A stretch of 64,000 nt of DNA from Thiomicrorhabdus lithotrophica. GTDB taxonomy: Bacteria > Pseudomonadota > Gammaproteobacteria > Thiomicrospirales > Thiomicrospiraceae. Positions 47,695 to 59,251 of this stretch are shown in pieces. The notes beneath the pieces are model-generated. The model made no database searches. It saw nothing but the letters and a program-made list of their open reading frames with translations, and had not been told where the DNA came from. Location of the stretch: NCBI RefSeq assembly GCF_029201445.1, contig NZ_CP102381.1:1612001-1676000 (forward strand), written 5' to 3'. The first letter of the stretch is position 1, and every line of letters starts with the position of its first letter. The translations under genes were made by a program, and so were the position numbers.

Positions 47695-49674
47695 CTAATG
47701 AAGTTTTGGCTCACCATTTTCTGCATCTTTTGCAGAATCTTCACCACTCAAATCATCTTTAACCAAATCTGCTTTTGATTCTTCAGCAATATCACCATCT
47801 GATGAATTTGCATCTAAAGTCGAATCAGAATCTTTATCATCAGAATCTTGCCAATCTTTCGGCTCTCCAGCAGGACGACCCTCCATGATATTTTTAATCT
47901 GCTCGGCATCAATTGTTTCATACTGCATAAGCGCTTCAGTCATTAGCTCAAGCTCTTTAGCATGCTCAGTCAAGATATCCTGCGCTCTTTTGTAATTACG
48001 ATCAATAAGGTTACGAATTTCATGGTCAATTTCTTTTGAAATCTCACCAGAAACGTTGGCGTTACGGGATGTCCCCATAAATCCACCCTTATCCTCCTCT
48101 TCGTACATCAAAGGACCAAGATTGTCAGACAAGCCCCACTTAGTAACCATGTTACGAGCAATTGAAGTTGCACGTTCGATATCATTACTAGCGCCAGTAG
48201 TCACCGCATCAGGACCATAAATTTGTTCTTCAGCAATACGACCACCATACAAGCTTGAAAGCTGGCTCTCTAACTTACGCTTGCTGTAGCTATAACTATC
48301 TTCCTCTGGAAGGTACATAGTAACACCCAGTGCGCGCCCGCGTGGCATGATACTGACTTTATAAACTGGGTCGTGCTCAGGCACTATCCAACCAACAATC
48401 GCATGCCCTGCTTCATGATAAGCCGTCATTCTGCGTTCTTTTTCACTCATCACCATGCTCTTACGTTCAACACCCATAAGAATCTTGTCTTTCGCTTTTT
48501 CAAAGTGCTTTTGAGTGACTAACTTATCATTGTTACGTGCTGCAAATAATGCGGCTTCATTAACCAGATTTGCCAAGTCAGCACCTGAAAAACCAGGTGT
48601 TCCACGAGCAATATAAGATGGATTAACATCATCAGCTAAAGGTACTTTGCGCATGTGAACTTTTAAAATTTGCTCACGACCGCGAATATCAGGAAGACCA
48701 ACTGTAACTTGACGGTCAAAACGACCTGGACGAAGTAGCGCCGGATCCAAAACATCTGCACGGTTGGTAGCTGCAATAACGATAATTCCTTCATTACCTT
48801 CAAAACCATCCATCTCTACGAGCATTTGGTTTAATGTCTGTTCACGTTCATCATTACCACCACCCATTCCTGAGCCACGACTACGACCTACCGCATCGAT
48901 TTCATCGATGAAAATAATACATGGGGAGTGTGCTTTAGCTTGCTCAAACATATCGCGAACACGTGATGCACCGACACCCACAAACATCTCAACAAAGTCA
49001 GAACCTGAAATGGTAAAAAAGGGTACTTGAGCTTCACCAGCAATGGCTTTGGCTAAAAGTGTTTTACCTGTTCCTGGAGGCCCCACCATTAACACGCCGC
49101 GCGGGATACTTCCGCCTAAGTTCTGATACTTAGCAGGATCTTTAAGGAAATCAACAATCTCACCAACTTCTTGCTTAGCCTCATCCGCTCCAGCAACATC
49201 ATCCAAGGTCACTTTAATTTGGTCATCTGTAAGCATTCTTGCCTTACTTTTACCAAAAGACATTGGACCGCCTTTACCACCCATGCCTCCGCCGACAGAC
49301 TTCATAAAGAATATCCACACACCAATCAGCAGCAACATTGGGAACCAAGAGATAAAGATTTGCATCAACACACTCTGTTGTTCAGGTGGCTGTGCACTTA
49401 CTTTAACTCGGTTATCTAACAAGTCACCCATGAGCCCTGGATCACCAGGATTATAGGTTGTAAATGCATCACCACTTACATAAACACCACGAATTGTTGC
49501 ACCTTCAATAGATACTTTACTAACCTGGCCTTGATGAACTTGCTCAATAAATTCTGAGTAGTCCAATTTACTAGATGAGCTTTGCCCTTGAGTACTAAAA
49601 TGATTAAAAACAGACATTAGCACCATAGCTACCACTGTCCAAATCAGTACATTTTTTAGCATATCATTCTTCAT
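47695..49674 (-). CDS. ftsH: ATP-dependent zinc metalloprotease FtsH
   Basis: Membrane-bound AAA protease of 659 aa. Two N-terminal transmembrane helices flank a periplasmic domain; Walker [14 protein letters not shown], Walker [13 protein letters not shown], second region of homology [19 protein letters not shown], and the zinc site HEAGH. It degrades unassembled membrane proteins and short-lived regulators. The acidic tail ([17 protein letters not shown]) is species-specific. It follows rlmE, the classical pair. Confidence 0.97.
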   Translation of the reverse strand: MKNDMLKNVLIWTVVAMVLMSVFNHFSTQGQSSSSKLDYSEFIEQVHQGQVSKVSIEGATIRGVYVSGDAFTTYNPGDPGLMGDLLDNRVKVSAQPPEQQSVLMQIFISWFPMLLLIGVWIFFMKSVGGGMGGKGGPMSFGKSKARMLTDDQIKVTLDDVAGADEAKQEVGEIVDFLKDPAKYQNLGGSIPRGVLMVGPPGTGKTLLAKAIAGEAQVPFFTISGSDFVEMFVGVGASRVRDMFEQAKAHSPCIIFIDEIDAVGRSRGSGMGGGNDEREQTLNQMLVEMDGFEGNEGIIVIAATNRADVLDPALLRPGRFDRQVTVGLPDIRGREQILKVHMRKVPLADDVNPSYIARGTPGFSGADLANLVNEAALFAARNNDKLVTQKHFEKAKDKILMGVERKSMVMSEKERRMTAYHEAGHAIVGWIVPEHDPVYKVSIMPRGRALGVTMYLPEEDSYSYSKRKLESQLSSLYGGRIAEEQIYGPDAVTTGASNDIERATSIARNMVTKWGLSDNLGPLMYEEEDKGGFMGTSRNANVSGEISKEIDHEIRNLIDRNYKRAQDILTEHAKELELMTEALMQYETIDAEQIKNIMEGRPAGEPKDWQDSDDKDSDSTLDANSSDGDIAEESKADLVKDDLSGEDSAKDAENGEPKLH

Positions 49675-49763
49675 TATTAACCTTACTTATCTCTAACTAA
49701 GCACTTAAAAAGCACTCTAGATCTATTACATTTGAATAGTACAACTTTAACACATTTTTTCAT

Positions 49764-49800
49764 AAAAAAAACTTATAGAGCGATAGCCAACCTTATAAGA
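49764..49800 (-). terminator. Probable terminator after rlmE
   Basis: On the minus strand CTTATA and TATAAG form a stem around a GC-containing loop, followed by a long T-run; it begins right at the rlmE stop. Confidence 0.6.
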
Positions 49801-50421
49801 CTAGCTTTTTTTACCACGCGCTAATAGATAGATTTCTTTACTTCTCGCTCTTGAAGCCAACGGCTTACGAGTAATTACTTTACTGTATTTAGATTTCAGA
49901 TTAGCAATCAACTCGTTATACCCTTCTCCTTGAAAAACCTTCATTAGTAAATCTCCATCTTTTTTCAAGACTTGATCGGCTAAATCAACGCAAAGTTCAA
50001 CTAAGTACATTGCACGTGGAATATCAACACCCTTGTTTCCACTCATATTCGGCGCCATATCAGACATTACAACATCAACATCTCGCCCATCTAAAGCAGA
50101 GAGTAAACCGTTATACACATCGTCCTCTCTAAAATCACCTTGAATAAAAGTGACTCCTGCAAAAGGCTCAACAGGTAGGATATCTAAAGCAAAAACTTCT
50201 CCACTCCTACCAACTTTATGTGTTGTCCATTGAGACCAACCACCCGGAGCAGCCCCTAAATCGACCACACACATACCTGGTTTAAAAAGCTTATCCTTAT
50301 CGTCAACTTCTTGTAGCTTATACACCGCTCGCGAACGCCAACCTTCTTGCTTAGCCTTTAAAACATAAGGGTCGTTAAAATGCTCTTTTAACCACCCATC
50401 ACTCGATTTACTTCTCGCCAT
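49801..50421 (-). CDS. rlmE: 23S rRNA 2'-O-methyltransferase RlmE
   Basis: AdoMet enzyme of 206 aa that methylates U2552 of 23S rRNA. Motifs: DPYVLKAKQEGWRSRAVYKL, VVDLGAAPGGWSQWT, VMSDMAPNMSGN and LMKVFQGEGYNEL, giving the K-D-K-E tetrad. It is divergent from yhbY, the conserved arrangement in gammaproteobacteria. Confidence 0.97.
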   Translation of the reverse strand: MARSKSSDGWLKEHFNDPYVLKAKQEGWRSRAVYKLQEVDDKDKLFKPGMCVVDLGAAPGGWSQWTTHKVGRSGEVFALDILPVEPFAGVTFIQGDFREDDVYNGLLSALDGRDVDVVMSDMAPNMSGNKGVDIPRAMYLVELCVDLADQVLKKDGDLLMKVFQGEGYNELIANLKSKYSKVITRKPLASRARSKEIYLLARGKKS

Positions 50422-50487
50422 AATGCGTTTTCAACTACAATATATAAAACTTAAATTATTTAATAATGACTTCAACTGGAATATTCA

Positions 50488-50793
50488 ATGAGCCAACCTG
50501 AAAAATTAACAACAAATCAAAAGAAATATCTGCGCGGAATCGCTCACGGTTTAAACCCTATGATTATTATTGGTGCCAATGGTGTTACTGAAAGCTTAAT
50601 GGCTGAACTAGAGAGCACTCTTGAACACCATGAAATCTTAAAAATTAAAATGGCATCTGCTGATCGTGATGATAGAAAACAAATTGTAGACTACATCTTG
50701 GAACAGACAGGTGCTTTGCTAGTTCAAACCATTGGTAAAATTTGTGTCATCTACCGTCAAAGTGAAGAAACTGAACTTCCTTTACCTAAATAA
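50488..50793 (+). CDS. yhbY: YhbY, CRM-domain ribosome assembly factor
   Basis: RNA-binding protein of 101 aa associated with the large ribosomal subunit precursor. It shows the CRM pattern TTNQKKYLRGIAHGLNPMII, IGANGVTESLMAELE and HEILKIKM. Its promoter must lie in the 66 bp shared with rlmE. Confidence 0.94.
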   Translation: MSQPEKLTTNQKKYLRGIAHGLNPMIIIGANGVTESLMAELESTLEHHEILKIKMASADRDDRKQIVDYILEQTGALLVQTIGKICVIYRQSEETELPLPK

Positions 50794-50812
50794 CCCAGCA
50801 AAACACAGTAAC

Positions 50813-50842
50813 AAGTTAAGCCTTAACCGTTAGGCTTAACTT
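50813..50842. terminator. Convergent terminator between yhbY and metZ
   Basis: AAGTTAAGCC and GGCTTAACTT form a 10-bp stem with a 10-nt loop between two converging genes. T-tracts are weak on both sides. Confidence 0.6.
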
Positions 50843-50848
50843 ATCAGC

Positions 50849-52027
50849 TTAGACCAATAACGCTAAACCTCTTGCTAAATCCTTCTTAATATCATCAATT
50901 GATTCAAGACCAACCGAAATACGAATTAAATTATCAGAAATACCCGCTTTTATTCTTGCCTCAGGCTCAACACGACTATGCGTTGTAGTTGCTGGATGTG
51001 TAATACTGGTTTTTACATCACCCAAGTTAGCAGTAATAGAAAGCATTTCGGTACTATCGATAACTTTCCAAGCATCCTCTTTAGTGCCTTTCACTTTAAA
51101 ACTGACTAAACCACCACCAGAAGACTGCTGTTTATTGGCTAATTCAAACTGCGGATGAGATTCAAGCCCAGGATAAAAAACGTTTTCAACTGCAGGGTGC
51201 TCTGTTAACCACAAAGCTAGCTCTTTAGCATTTTCACAATGCGCTCGCATACGAACAGGAAGTGTTTCTAAGCCCTTTAAGAAAATCCATGCATTAAACG
51301 CACTCATTGTTGGACCAGCGGTTCGCATAAAACCACGAACAGGCTCTTCAATCAATTCTGCTGAACCTACAACAGCTCCACCAATTCCGCGCCCTTGACC
51401 ATCAATAAATTTGGTTGCTGAATGAATAACAATATCAGCACCCTGCTCAAGCGGTCTTTGTAATACAGGAGTACAAAAACAATTATCAACAATCAGTAAA
51501 CATTCGTTTGCTTTAGCTAAAGTACTCAAGGCATGCAAATCAGCTACTTCTGTAAGTGGGTTTGACGGTGTTTCTAAGAAAAAGGCTTTAGTATTTTTTT
51601 GAATTGCTGCTTGCCACTCAGAAACATCTGTCTGGGATACAAATGTTACGTCCACTCCAAACTTAGCTAAGTACTTCGTAAATAAAACCTTAGTCGTGCC
51701 AAAAATACTTTGAGAAGACACTATATGATCACCAGACTGACACAAACCCATAAAAGTTGATAGGATTGCAGACATGCCTGAGGCGGTACCCACACAAGAT
51801 TCACCACCCTCCATCAATGCAAGGCGGTTTTCAAAAGCTCTAACCGTAGGATTGGTAAAACGTGAGTATACATTTCCTGACTCTTCACCACTAAAACGTG
51901 CTGCAGCTTGCGCTGCAGATTTATAGCGAAAACTTGAGGTTGGGAAAATAGCCTCACTGTTCTCTTGTTCAGCTGTTTGCTGATAACCAGCTCTAACAGC
52001 TAAAGTTTCAATATCAAATTCATTCAC
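50849..52027 (-). CDS. metZ: O-succinylhomoserine sulfhydrylase
   Basis: PLP enzyme of 392 aa of the Cys/Met metabolism family that makes homocysteine from O-succinylhomoserine and sulfide. The N-terminus FDIETLAVRAGYQQTAEQENSE is typical of MetZ; the PLP lysine is in VIHSATKFIDGQGRGIGG. The position next to purF is the same as in Pseudomonas, which supports MetZ over MetB. Confidence 0.93.
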   Translation of the reverse strand: MNEFDIETLAVRAGYQQTAEQENSEAIFPTSSFRYKSAAQAAARFSGEESGNVYSRFTNPTVRAFENRLALMEGGESCVGTASGMSAILSTFMGLCQSGDHIVSSQSIFGTTKVLFTKYLAKFGVDVTFVSQTDVSEWQAAIQKNTKAFFLETPSNPLTEVADLHALSTLAKANECLLIVDNCFCTPVLQRPLEQGADIVIHSATKFIDGQGRGIGGAVVGSAELIEEPVRGFMRTAGPTMSAFNAWIFLKGLETLPVRMRAHCENAKELALWLTEHPAVENVFYPGLESHPQFELANKQQSSGGGLVSFKVKGTKEDAWKVIDSTEMLSITANLGDVKTSITHPATTTHSRVEPEARIKAGISDNLIRISVGLESIDDIKKDLARGLALLV

Positions 52028-52041
52028 AAGTTTATTACCAC

Positions 52042-53559
52042 TTAGCTACCGTTGTGTAGACCAACTGTTTCCTGGCCTGGTGCTTTTTTAGATGCTTGAG
52101 CATCATCATTACGACTCGTATCTAATGAAGCCAAATACTCAGGAGTAATATCACCCGTAACATACTCACCACTGAAGCATGATGTATCAAATTTTGGAAT
52201 ATTATCGTTACCCACACTCACCGCATCAATCAAGTCTTCTAAGTCTTGATAAATTAATTTATCAGCACCGATATACTCAGCAATCTCTTCAGTTGTTCTA
52301 TTATTTGCGACTAACTCAGATGCTGAAGGCATGTCTATACCATAAACATAAGGATATCTTACCGCTGGTGCTGCTGATGCAAAATACACTTTATTCGCAC
52401 CAGCTTCGCGAGCCATTTCAACGATTTGTCCTGATGTAGTACCACGAACAATAGAGTCATCAACGAGTAACACGTTCTTACCTTCAAACTCCAAGTCAAT
52501 AGGGTTTAATTTTTGACGCACTGATTTTTTACGCAACTGCTGACCCGGCATAATAAAAGTACGACCGATATAACGGTTTTTCATTAAACCTTCACGGTAA
52601 GGAACATTAAGCTTTGAAGCTAACTCTAATGCAGAAGTTCGGCTGGTATCGGGGATTGGCATAACAACATCGATATCATGCTCATCCCATTCTCTCTGAA
52701 TTTTTTCAGCTAACTTCTCACCCATACGTAAACGTGATTTATAAACAGAAATATCATCCATCATTGAATCTGGGCGTGCAAAGTATACATACTCAAATAT
52801 ACATGGCGTATATTGTGGGTTTTCAGCACACTGCTGATAATAGATTTCACCTTGTTCAGTGATAACAACAGCTTCACCTGGCGCTAAATCCTTTTCTAAG
52901 GTAAAACCAAGACCGCCTAGGGCAACTGATTCTGAAGCCACCATATAATCGGTACCTTTATCGGTGACACGCTTTCCAACAACAACCGGGCGTAATGCAT
53001 GAGGGTCACGGAAACCAACTACACCGATATTAGAAATAATACCTACCGCTGCATAACCACCTTTTACACGTTTATGAACAGAGCGAACAGCATTAAAAAC
53101 ATCTTCATGATCAATAAATAGCTTCTTTTGAACCATCAACTCATGCGCAAAAACGTTCAACAACACTTCTGAATCTGAGTTTGTATTTAAGTGACGCAAA
53201 TCAGTACGATAAATTTCCTCTGCAACCTCTTCGGCATTGGTTAAATTACCATTGTGACCCATTGCAATTCCGTATGGAGAATTTACATAAAATGGCTGAG
53301 CTTCTGCACTAGAAGAAGAACCCGCTGTAGGATAACGGACATGCCCAATCCCCATATTACCGTGCAGGTCGCGCATATGTCTTGTTCTAAAAACATCCTT
53401 AACCATTCCGTTATCTTTACGCTGATAAAAACGTCCGTCTTTACAGGTAACAATACCCGCTGCATCTTGACCACGATGCTGCAAAATAGTTAGGGAATCA
53501 TAGATTTCCTGATTAACATAATTTCCAGAACCTGAAACAATCCCAACAATACCGCACAT
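52042..53559 (-). CDS. purF: Amidophosphoribosyltransferase
   Basis: First enzyme of purine synthesis, 505 aa. The N-terminal glutamine amidotransferase begins with the nucleophile Cys (MCGIVGIV); the PRPP-binding loop is [14 protein letters not shown]. No propeptide is present, as in the proteobacterial type. cvpA, which usually precedes it, is missing: only 84 bp separate it from the SPOR gene. Confidence 0.97.
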   Translation of the reverse strand: MCGIVGIVSGSGNYVNQEIYDSLTILQHRGQDAAGIVTCKDGRFYQRKDNGMVKDVFRTRHMRDLHGNMGIGHVRYPTAGSSSSAEAQPFYVNSPYGIAMGHNGNLTNAEEVAEEIYRTDLRHLNTNSDSEVLLNVFAHELMVQKKLFIDHEDVFNAVRSVHKRVKGGYAAVGIISNIGVVGFRDPHALRPVVVGKRVTDKGTDYMVASESVALGGLGFTLEKDLAPGEAVVITEQGEIYYQQCAENPQYTPCIFEYVYFARPDSMMDDISVYKSRLRMGEKLAEKIQREWDEHDIDVVMPIPDTSRTSALELASKLNVPYREGLMKNRYIGRTFIMPGQQLRKKSVRQKLNPIDLEFEGKNVLLVDDSIVRGTTSGQIVEMAREAGANKVYFASAAPAVRYPYVYGIDMPSASELVANNRTTEEIAEYIGADKLIYQDLEDLIDAVSVGNDNIPKFDTSCFSGEYVTGDITPEYLASLDTSRNDDAQASKKAPGQETVGLHNGS

Positions 53560-53643
53560 CTTCGTACACTCTCTTACTTACAAATAGCTATCGATTAACC
53601 ATAATAAAAATGGCAATTCCCTTATTTAACTTAAATAAGGATC

Positions 53644-54225
53644 TTAAGGAAGTTGCACAACCTCACTTTTGGTATGCAACATTTTATCTAATTTAACCTT
53701 ATCTTTCTCAGCTTTAGCTTTAGAAAGATAAGGTCCTGTTCTTACTGAATACATTTTAGTCTTTTCAAAGTACTTAATATAAACATCATAACTTGAGTCT
53801 AAACGTCCAAGTAGGTTATTCGCAGCTTTTATATCTTGAAAAGCTTGTAATCTAACAATCCACTGCCCTTTATATTTAGTATTTTCTGAAACCTTATCAG
53901 CTGTTTCAATCTGTTTATGCAGCTGAATCTCTTCTGCTGTTTTCTGATTAGAATCAACCTTTAAATTTGTAGGTTCTGATTTATTAAGCTCATTTAAAGA
54001 CTGTTCTTTTTGATGCTGCACCTGACCATTTGTTTGAGGTTGCTCATTACTTTGAGGCAATCGATAAGCATGATCAACAATAGGTAGAGTGCTTTTGGGT
54101 TCCGTTTTTTGAATACCTTCTGGTACAAAGTTTACTGGTTCGCTATACCAGTTCGGCACAATAATGACCAACAAGCCAAGCCAAATAGCGGCACCAACTA
54201 AACGATACTTGCTAATTAAATCCAT
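53644..54225 (-). CDS. SPOR-domain cell division protein (DedD-like)
   Basis: Protein of 193 aa with one N-terminal transmembrane helix (YRLVGAAIWLGLLVIIVPNW), a low-complexity linker rich in Gln, Asn and Lys, and a C-terminal SPOR domain (KGQWIVRLQAFQDIKAANNL then YSVRTGPYLSKAKAEKDKVK) that binds denuded glycan at the septum. It starts directly at the folC stop, the position of dedD in many gammaproteobacteria. Confidence 0.88.
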   Translation of the reverse strand: MDLISKYRLVGAAIWLGLLVIIVPNWYSEPVNFVPEGIQKTEPKSTLPIVDHAYRLPQSNEQPQTNGQVQHQKEQSLNELNKSEPTNLKVDSNQKTAEEIQLHKQIETADKVSENTKYKGQWIVRLQAFQDIKAANNLLGRLDSSYDVYIKYFEKTKMYSVRTGPYLSKAKAEKDKVKLDKMLHTKSEVVQLP

Positions 54226-55527
54226 TTACTGGTTAACACCTTTTAGTACATTTAAAACTTGAGAAACTGTAAAAAAGGATCCCCAAACCAGTACATTTTG
54301 ATTTTTACTTTGCTGAACGTGATTAACCGCTTTAGCCATTGATTCAAATTCTAGAACATCATTTTCCTGGACTTCTGCAGACAACAAAATTTTTCTAAGC
54401 TCTTCAAGTTTTGTTGAACGCGGAATCTTTAAATCAGCAATCACCCACTTTTTAACAAATGGTGTAATCGCTTTTACCATTGGCAACATATCCTTATCGC
54501 TTAATGCTGAAAATACTGCGACTCTATCGTCATCAACTGGATGCTGATTAAGATAATCGGCTAAAGCTTGCGCAGACTGTGGGTTATGCGCCACGTCGAT
54601 TAACCAGGCCTGGTCATTCACTTGTAAAGACTGCATTCGGCCTGCATGCTCGACTTTTTGCAACCCGTCACTCATAGCTTCTAACGTAACTTCAAGTTTT
54701 TCTTTAATCTTTAACAGTAAAGCAATAACCCCTGAAGCATTCTGTATTTGAAACTCACCCTGTAAACCTGGTTTAGCAAAAGTAACAGGATCATCAGGGC
54801 TAACTAGATTGAGGAACTGCCAGACCTGGTTGTTCTCACTATTATTAGAGTATGAAAAATCACGAGTTAAACAAGAAAAATTAACTTTCAAATTTGAAGC
54901 ATAATCAAGCAAACTTTGTGGTGGCTTTGCATCTGAACACACACAAATACGACCCTCTCGCATAATCCCTGCTTTTTCAACCGCAATCACATTACGATCA
55001 TCACCCAACCAGTCAATATGATCTATATCTATCGCTGTAATTAATGCTGCATCGGCATCAACAACATTAACCGCATCTAAACGTCCACCCAAGCCAACTT
55101 CTAAAACGACCACATCCAGTTCCGCTTGATTAAAAATGGTCAAAGCGGCTAAGGTTGAAAACTCAAAATAAGTTAATTTAGTTTCTTGACGCTGATTTTC
55201 AATAGAATCAAATGCTTCTACAATTTGTTTATCCGTTACTGGCGTACCATTAATTTGAATTCGCTCATTAAACGCTAAAATATGCGGCGAAGCATAAGTA
55301 CCAACGTTATAACCTGCCTCTTTTAAAATAGAAGCTAACATGGCAACACTCGAACCTTTGCCATTGGTTCCTGCCACCGAGATAATGAATGGAGCAGGCC
55401 TGGTAACTTGCATTTTTTCAGCGACTATACGAATACGCTCTAGACCTAAATCAATCTCTTGAGCGTGTAAATGTAGCAACCAATCAACCCATTTATCAAG
55501 CGAAGACTGGCTATTAGGAATATTCAT
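54226..55527 (-). CDS. folC: Bifunctional folylpolyglutamate/dihydrofolate synthase
   Basis: Mur-ligase-family enzyme of 433 aa that adds glutamate to dihydropteroate and folates. ATP loop SVAGTNGKGSSVAML; YASPHILAFNERIQING; VVLEVGLGGRLDAVN; and WLIDVAHNPQSAQAL. It carries one exact and two near copies of the ACCAGGCCTGGT palindrome. It lies between accD and the SPOR gene. Confidence 0.96.
   Translation of the reverse strand: MNIPNSQSSLDKWVDWLLHLHAQEIDLGLERIRIVAEKMQVTRPAPFIISVAGTNGKGSSVAMLASILKEAGYNVGTYASPHILAFNERIQINGTPVTDKQIVEAFDSIENQRQETKLTYFEFSTLAALTIFNQAELDVVVLEVGLGGRLDAVNVVDADAALITAIDIDHIDWLGDDRNVIAVEKAGIMREGRICVCSDAKPPQSLLDYASNLKVNFSCLTRDFSYSNNSENNQVWQFLNLVSPDDPVTFAKPGLQGEFQIQNASGVIALLLKIKEKLEVTLEAMSDGLQKVEHAGRMQSLQVNDQAWLIDVAHNPQSAQALADYLNQHPVDDDRVAVFSALSDKDMLPMVKAITPFVKKWVIADLKIPRSTKLEELRKILLSAEVQENDVLEFESMAKAVNHVQQSKNQNVLVWGSFFTVSQVLNVLKGVNQ
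54603..54614. repeat. ACCAGGCCTGGT palindrome
   Basis: Exact copy in folC, encoding part of NDQAWLID. Confidence 0.8.
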
Positions 55528-55572
55528 CTATTATTTAAGCTTCTACTGTTTTAACAGGCATCTAGGCATTAA

Positions 55573-56427
55573 TTAAGCTGGCTTATTTTGCAAAATCTTA
55601 CAAATGTCAGCCAACTCATTTCTTAAGTCATGACGATGAATAATTCTATCTAAAGCGCCATGCTCTAACAAAAACTCACTACGTTGAAAACCTTCTGGTA
55701 ACTTTTCACGAACAGTTTGTTCGATAACACGTGGACCTGCAAAACCAATTAAAGCTTTAGGTTCAGCTACATTTAAATCACCTAGCATAGCAAAACTAGC
55801 AGAAACTCCACCCATAGTTGGGTCCGTTAATACTGAAATAAAAGGCAAACCTTGGGCTCTTAAACGACCTAAAGCGGCACTCGTTTTAGCCATTTGCATA
55901 AGTGAAAAAAGTGCTTCTTGCATTCGTGCACCGCCACTTGCAGAGAAACAGATAAAAGGTGTTTGACGCTCTATAGCTAAATCAACCGCACGGACAAACT
56001 TCTCACCTACAACAGACCCCATTGAACCACCCATGAATTTAAATTCAAATGCAGCCGTCATCACAGGCAAACCATTAATTGTTCCAGAACCGGTAATAAA
56101 AGAGTCTTTTTCCCCTGTCGCTTTTTGGGCCGCTGAAATTCTATCTTTATATTTTTTGATATCCTTAAACTTCAGTCTATCAACAGGAGAAATATCCGCA
56201 GAAGTTTCTACAAAGGTACCTTCATCCAAAAAGGTTTCTAGGCGCTGTCGGCCACCTAAACGCATATGATGATCACACTTAGGACACACTTCTTGGTTAC
56301 GCGAAACTTCTGAACGATACAAAGTACTTTCACATTTAGGGCATTTAGTCCAAAGGCCCTCTGGTACTGACTTTTTACGATCAGTTACTTGCTTAATACT
56401 TGGTAATATCTTTTCAAACCAATTCAT
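55573..56427 (-). CDS. accD: Acetyl-CoA carboxylase carboxyltransferase subunit beta
   Basis: Protein of 284 aa from the ATG at 56427 ([13 protein letters not shown]), which has an AGGAG box 5 nt upstream; the frame is open further 5' but that part is not conserved. The zinc ribbon is [20 protein letters not shown] followed by CDHH. The carboxyltransferase body includes [20 protein letters not shown]. It makes malonyl-CoA for fatty acid synthesis together with AccA. Confidence 0.96.
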   Translation of the reverse strand: MNWFEKILPSIKQVTDRKKSVPEGLWTKCPKCESTLYRSEVSRNQEVCPKCDHHMRLGGRQRLETFLDEGTFVETSADISPVDRLKFKDIKKYKDRISAAQKATGEKDSFITGSGTINGLPVMTAAFEFKFMGGSMGSVVGEKFVRAVDLAIERQTPFICFSASGGARMQEALFSLMQMAKTSAALGRLRAQGLPFISVLTDPTMGGVSASFAMLGDLNVAEPKALIGFAGPRVIEQTVREKLPEGFQRSEFLLEHGALDRIIHRHDLRNELADICKILQNKPA

Positions 56428-56485
56428 ACTTACTCCTGCTGACGATGGCATGGCCATAATCATATTTCTTAACGTTTGGTATATT

Positions 56486-57307
56486 TTATTTTAATGAATC
56501 TGCTCGATTCAAAGCATCGCGAAATTCTGACATTTTCTCACCGATTGCCAGATGAATATCGTAAAGACCTTTTGACTCGTTTGCCTCTATTAAAGACACG
56601 AGTGATGACCCAACAATAACGGCATCACCTAACTTGGCCATTTCATAAGCGGTCTGGCCATCTTTGATACCAAAACCGATACCGATTGGGTATTGGATTA
56701 CGGACTTTAATCTCGTTAACTGTTTAGACACATCTTGCACATCCAACTCTTTAGAACCTGTTACACCTTTTAACGAGACATAGTAAACAAACCCACTGCC
56801 CTTTTCATTAACCGCATTCAAACGACTATTAGGCGTAGTTGGCGAAACCAAAAACACTCTATCCAAACCTTTAGACTCTAACGCTTCTCTATAACCAAAA
56901 GATTCTTCTGGTGGCATATCAACGGTAAGAACGGCATCAACACCGACTGAACTTGCTGCATTAGCAAAGGCTTCATAACCCATAGCTTCAATTGGATTTA
57001 AATACCCCATCAAGACAACAGGCGTTTTTTCGTCTTCTTCACGGAACACTCGTACAAACTCTAGAACATCATCTAAGCTTACATTATGTTTTAAAGCACG
57101 TTCTACTGCTTTTTGAATAACCGGTCCATCTGCCATAGGATCAGAAAAAGGTACGCCTAACTCGATAATATCAGCGCCTTTCTCAACCAATAAATGCATC
57201 AACTCAACAGTAGCATTCGGCTTCGGGTCGCCTGCAGTAATATAAGGAATCAATGCTGTTCTACCATTGGCTTTTAAACTAGCAAGTGTATTTTGTAATC
57301 TACTCAT
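56486..57307 (-). CDS. trpA: Tryptophan synthase alpha subunit
   Basis: TIM-barrel enzyme of 273 aa that cleaves indole-glycerol phosphate. Start taken at the ATG at 57307 ([12 protein letters not shown]); an upstream TTG start is unlikely. Catalytic Glu in [20 protein letters not shown] and Asp in [13 protein letters not shown]; phosphate loop [13 protein letters not shown]. It follows trpB by 63 bp. Confidence 0.96.
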   Translation of the reverse strand: MSRLQNTLASLKANGRTALIPYITAGDPKPNATVELMHLLVEKGADIIELGVPFSDPMADGPVIQKAVERALKHNVSLDDVLEFVRVFREEDEKTPVVLMGYLNPIEAMGYEAFANAASSVGVDAVLTVDMPPEESFGYREALESKGLDRVFLVSPTTPNSRLNAVNEKGSGFVYYVSLKGVTGSKELDVQDVSKQLTRLKSVIQYPIGIGFGIKDGQTAYEMAKLGDAVIVGSSLVSLIEANESKGLYDIHLAIGEKMSEFRDALNRADSLK

Positions 57308-57370
57308 GATTTTTCTCTTATTAAAGGACAGTAGCAAACGGTTACATTTAAAACCGCTTAGAAGCCATTC

Positions 57371-58576
57371 TTAAAATTCAAAGCCTTCAATTTGTGCAAT
57401 CGTATTCATATCTTTATCACCACGTCCTGATAAATTGATAATGATAGTTTGCTCTGGAGTCATTGTTGGTGCAAGCTTAGTTGCATAAGCTAAAGCATGG
57501 CTTGACTCTAATGCAGGAATAATCCCTTCATACTGAGTTAAATCTCTAAAGCCTTGCAGTGCCTCTTCATCATTAATAGCCACATAGTTTACACGACCAA
57601 TATCTTTCAGCCATGAATGCTCAGGCCCCACGCCGGGGTAATCTAAACCTGCTGAGATTGAATGGGTACCTAGAATCTGACCATTCTTATCTTGCATCAG
57701 ATAAGTGCGATTACCATGCAACACACCAGGAGTTCCCATAGATAAAGGCGCTGCATGCTCTCCAGTTTCTAGACCATGACCCGCAGGTTCTACACCATAA
57801 ATTTTCACCGATTCGTCCGCTAAAAACTTATGAAACAAACCAATCGCATTTGAACCGCCACCAACGCATGCAATCAATGCGTCGGGTAACTTGCCTTCTT
57901 TCTCTAAAATCTGTTCGCGCGCTTCACGGCCAATCACTACCTGAAAATCACGAACCATAGCTGGATAAGGATGCGGCCCAGCAACAGTACCAATAATATA
58001 AAAGGTATTGTCTACATTGGTAACCCAATCACGCATCGCTTCATTTAGAGCATCTTTTAAAGTACGTGAACCCGATTCAACAGCAACAACCGTTGCGCCT
58101 AACATTTTCATACGAGCCACGTTAGGTGCCTGGCGAACAACATCATCCGCTCCCATGTAAACGACACATTCCAAACCTAGTCGTGCCGCTACGGTAGCAC
58201 TAGCTACACCATGCTGTCCCGCACCAGTTTCTGCGATAATACGCGTCTTACCCAAACGTTTAGCCAATAAAGCCTGACCAATCGTATTGTTTACTTTATG
58301 CGCACCCGTATGATTTAAATCCTCACGTTTTAAATAAATTTTGGCGCCGCCTAACTCTTTAGACCAGCGCTCAGCATAATAAAGCGGTGTTGGTCGACCA
58401 ACATAGTCTTTTAAATCATCCGCTAACTCTTTTAAAAAGGCTGGATCATTCTTAACACTCTCATATTCTTGGTCCAACTGCTCCAAAGCAGCCATAAGGG
58501 TTTCTGGTGCAAAAATCCCACCAAACTGGCCAAAGTGACCATGCTTATCTGGAAATTTAGAAAAATCTGTTGTCAT
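57371..58576 (-). CDS. trpB: Tryptophan synthase beta subunit
   Basis: PLP enzyme of 401 aa joining indole and serine. PLP lysine in [20 protein letters not shown]; glycine-rich phosphate cup [11 protein letters not shown]-terminal [11 protein letters not shown]. The start overlaps the trpF stop by 4 bp, so the order trpF-trpB-trpA is translationally coupled. Confidence 0.97.
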   Translation of the reverse strand: MTTDFSKFPDKHGHFGQFGGIFAPETLMAALEQLDQEYESVKNDPAFLKELADDLKDYVGRPTPLYYAERWSKELGGAKIYLKREDLNHTGAHKVNNTIGQALLAKRLGKTRIIAETGAGQHGVASATVAARLGLECVVYMGADDVVRQAPNVARMKMLGATVVAVESGSRTLKDALNEAMRDWVTNVDNTFYIIGTVAGPHPYPAMVRDFQVVIGREAREQILEKEGKLPDALIACVGGGSNAIGLFHKFLADESVKIYGVEPAGHGLETGEHAAPLSMGTPGVLHGNRTYLMQDKNGQILGTHSISAGLDYPGVGPEHSWLKDIGRVNYVAINDEEALQGFRDLTQYEGIIPALESSHALAYATKLAPTMTPEQTIIINLSGRGDKDMNTIAQIEGFEF

Positions 58577-59202
58577 TCAACTGTACTCATTACTTGCTGC
58601 ATAAATTTCTTAATCTTTTCTGGTGACTTCACACCTTTACTCATCTCCACCCCGCCACTGACATCAACGGCCCAAGGTGAAGCTGTTTTAATAGCCTGTT
58701 TAACATTGTCGGACGTTAATCCGCCAGCTAAAATCACAGGCACATCTAATTTTTCTGGAATCCAAGACCAATTAAATTGCTCTCCTGTTCCACCAGGTAC
58801 TCCTGGAATATAAGCATCAAGCAACAAACCTGATGCCTGACTAAACTCTTTTTCCAATATCTTTAAATCTGTTGTTTCCCGCATTCTTACAGCTTTTATA
58901 AAAGGCTTAGCGAACTGTTCACAAAACTTAGCTGGCTCATCACCATGAAACTGAATTAAATCAATATCGACTTCAGCTAAAACAGATTCAACATACTCAA
59001 TATTAGGATTAACGAATAAAGCTGTTTTAGTCACAAATGCTGGCAAGCTTTTCGCTATTTCTGCAGCCTGCTCAATCTCAACAAATCGAGGGCTTGGTCC
59101 ATAAAAAACTAAACCAATCGCATCTGCTCCTGCATTTACCGCAAGCAGCGCATCTTCAACTGAGGTTAAACCACAAATTTTAACACGAGTTCTAAACGCC
59201 AT
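58573..59202 (-). CDS. trpF: Phosphoribosylanthranilate isomerase
   Basis: TIM-barrel isomerase of 209 aa. The catalytic Cys is in [13 protein letters not shown] and the Asp in [16 protein letters not shown]-terminal [21 protein letters not shown] binds phosphate. It lies 49 bp after truA, as in Pseudomonas-like gene orders. Confidence 0.96.
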   Translation of the reverse strand: MAFRTRVKICGLTSVEDALLAVNAGADAIGLVFYGPSPRFVEIEQAAEIAKSLPAFVTKTALFVNPNIEYVESVLAEVDIDLIQFHGDEPAKFCEQFAKPFIKAVRMRETTDLKILEKEFSQASGLLLDAYIPGVPGGTGEQFNWSWIPEKLDVPVILAGGLTSDNVKQAIKTASPWAVDVSGGVEMSKGVKSPEKIKKFMQQVMSTVE

Positions 59203-59251
59203 TTAGCCTTCAATCCTGTAAATTAAATTCATTTAATATAGTGAAGGCAAA

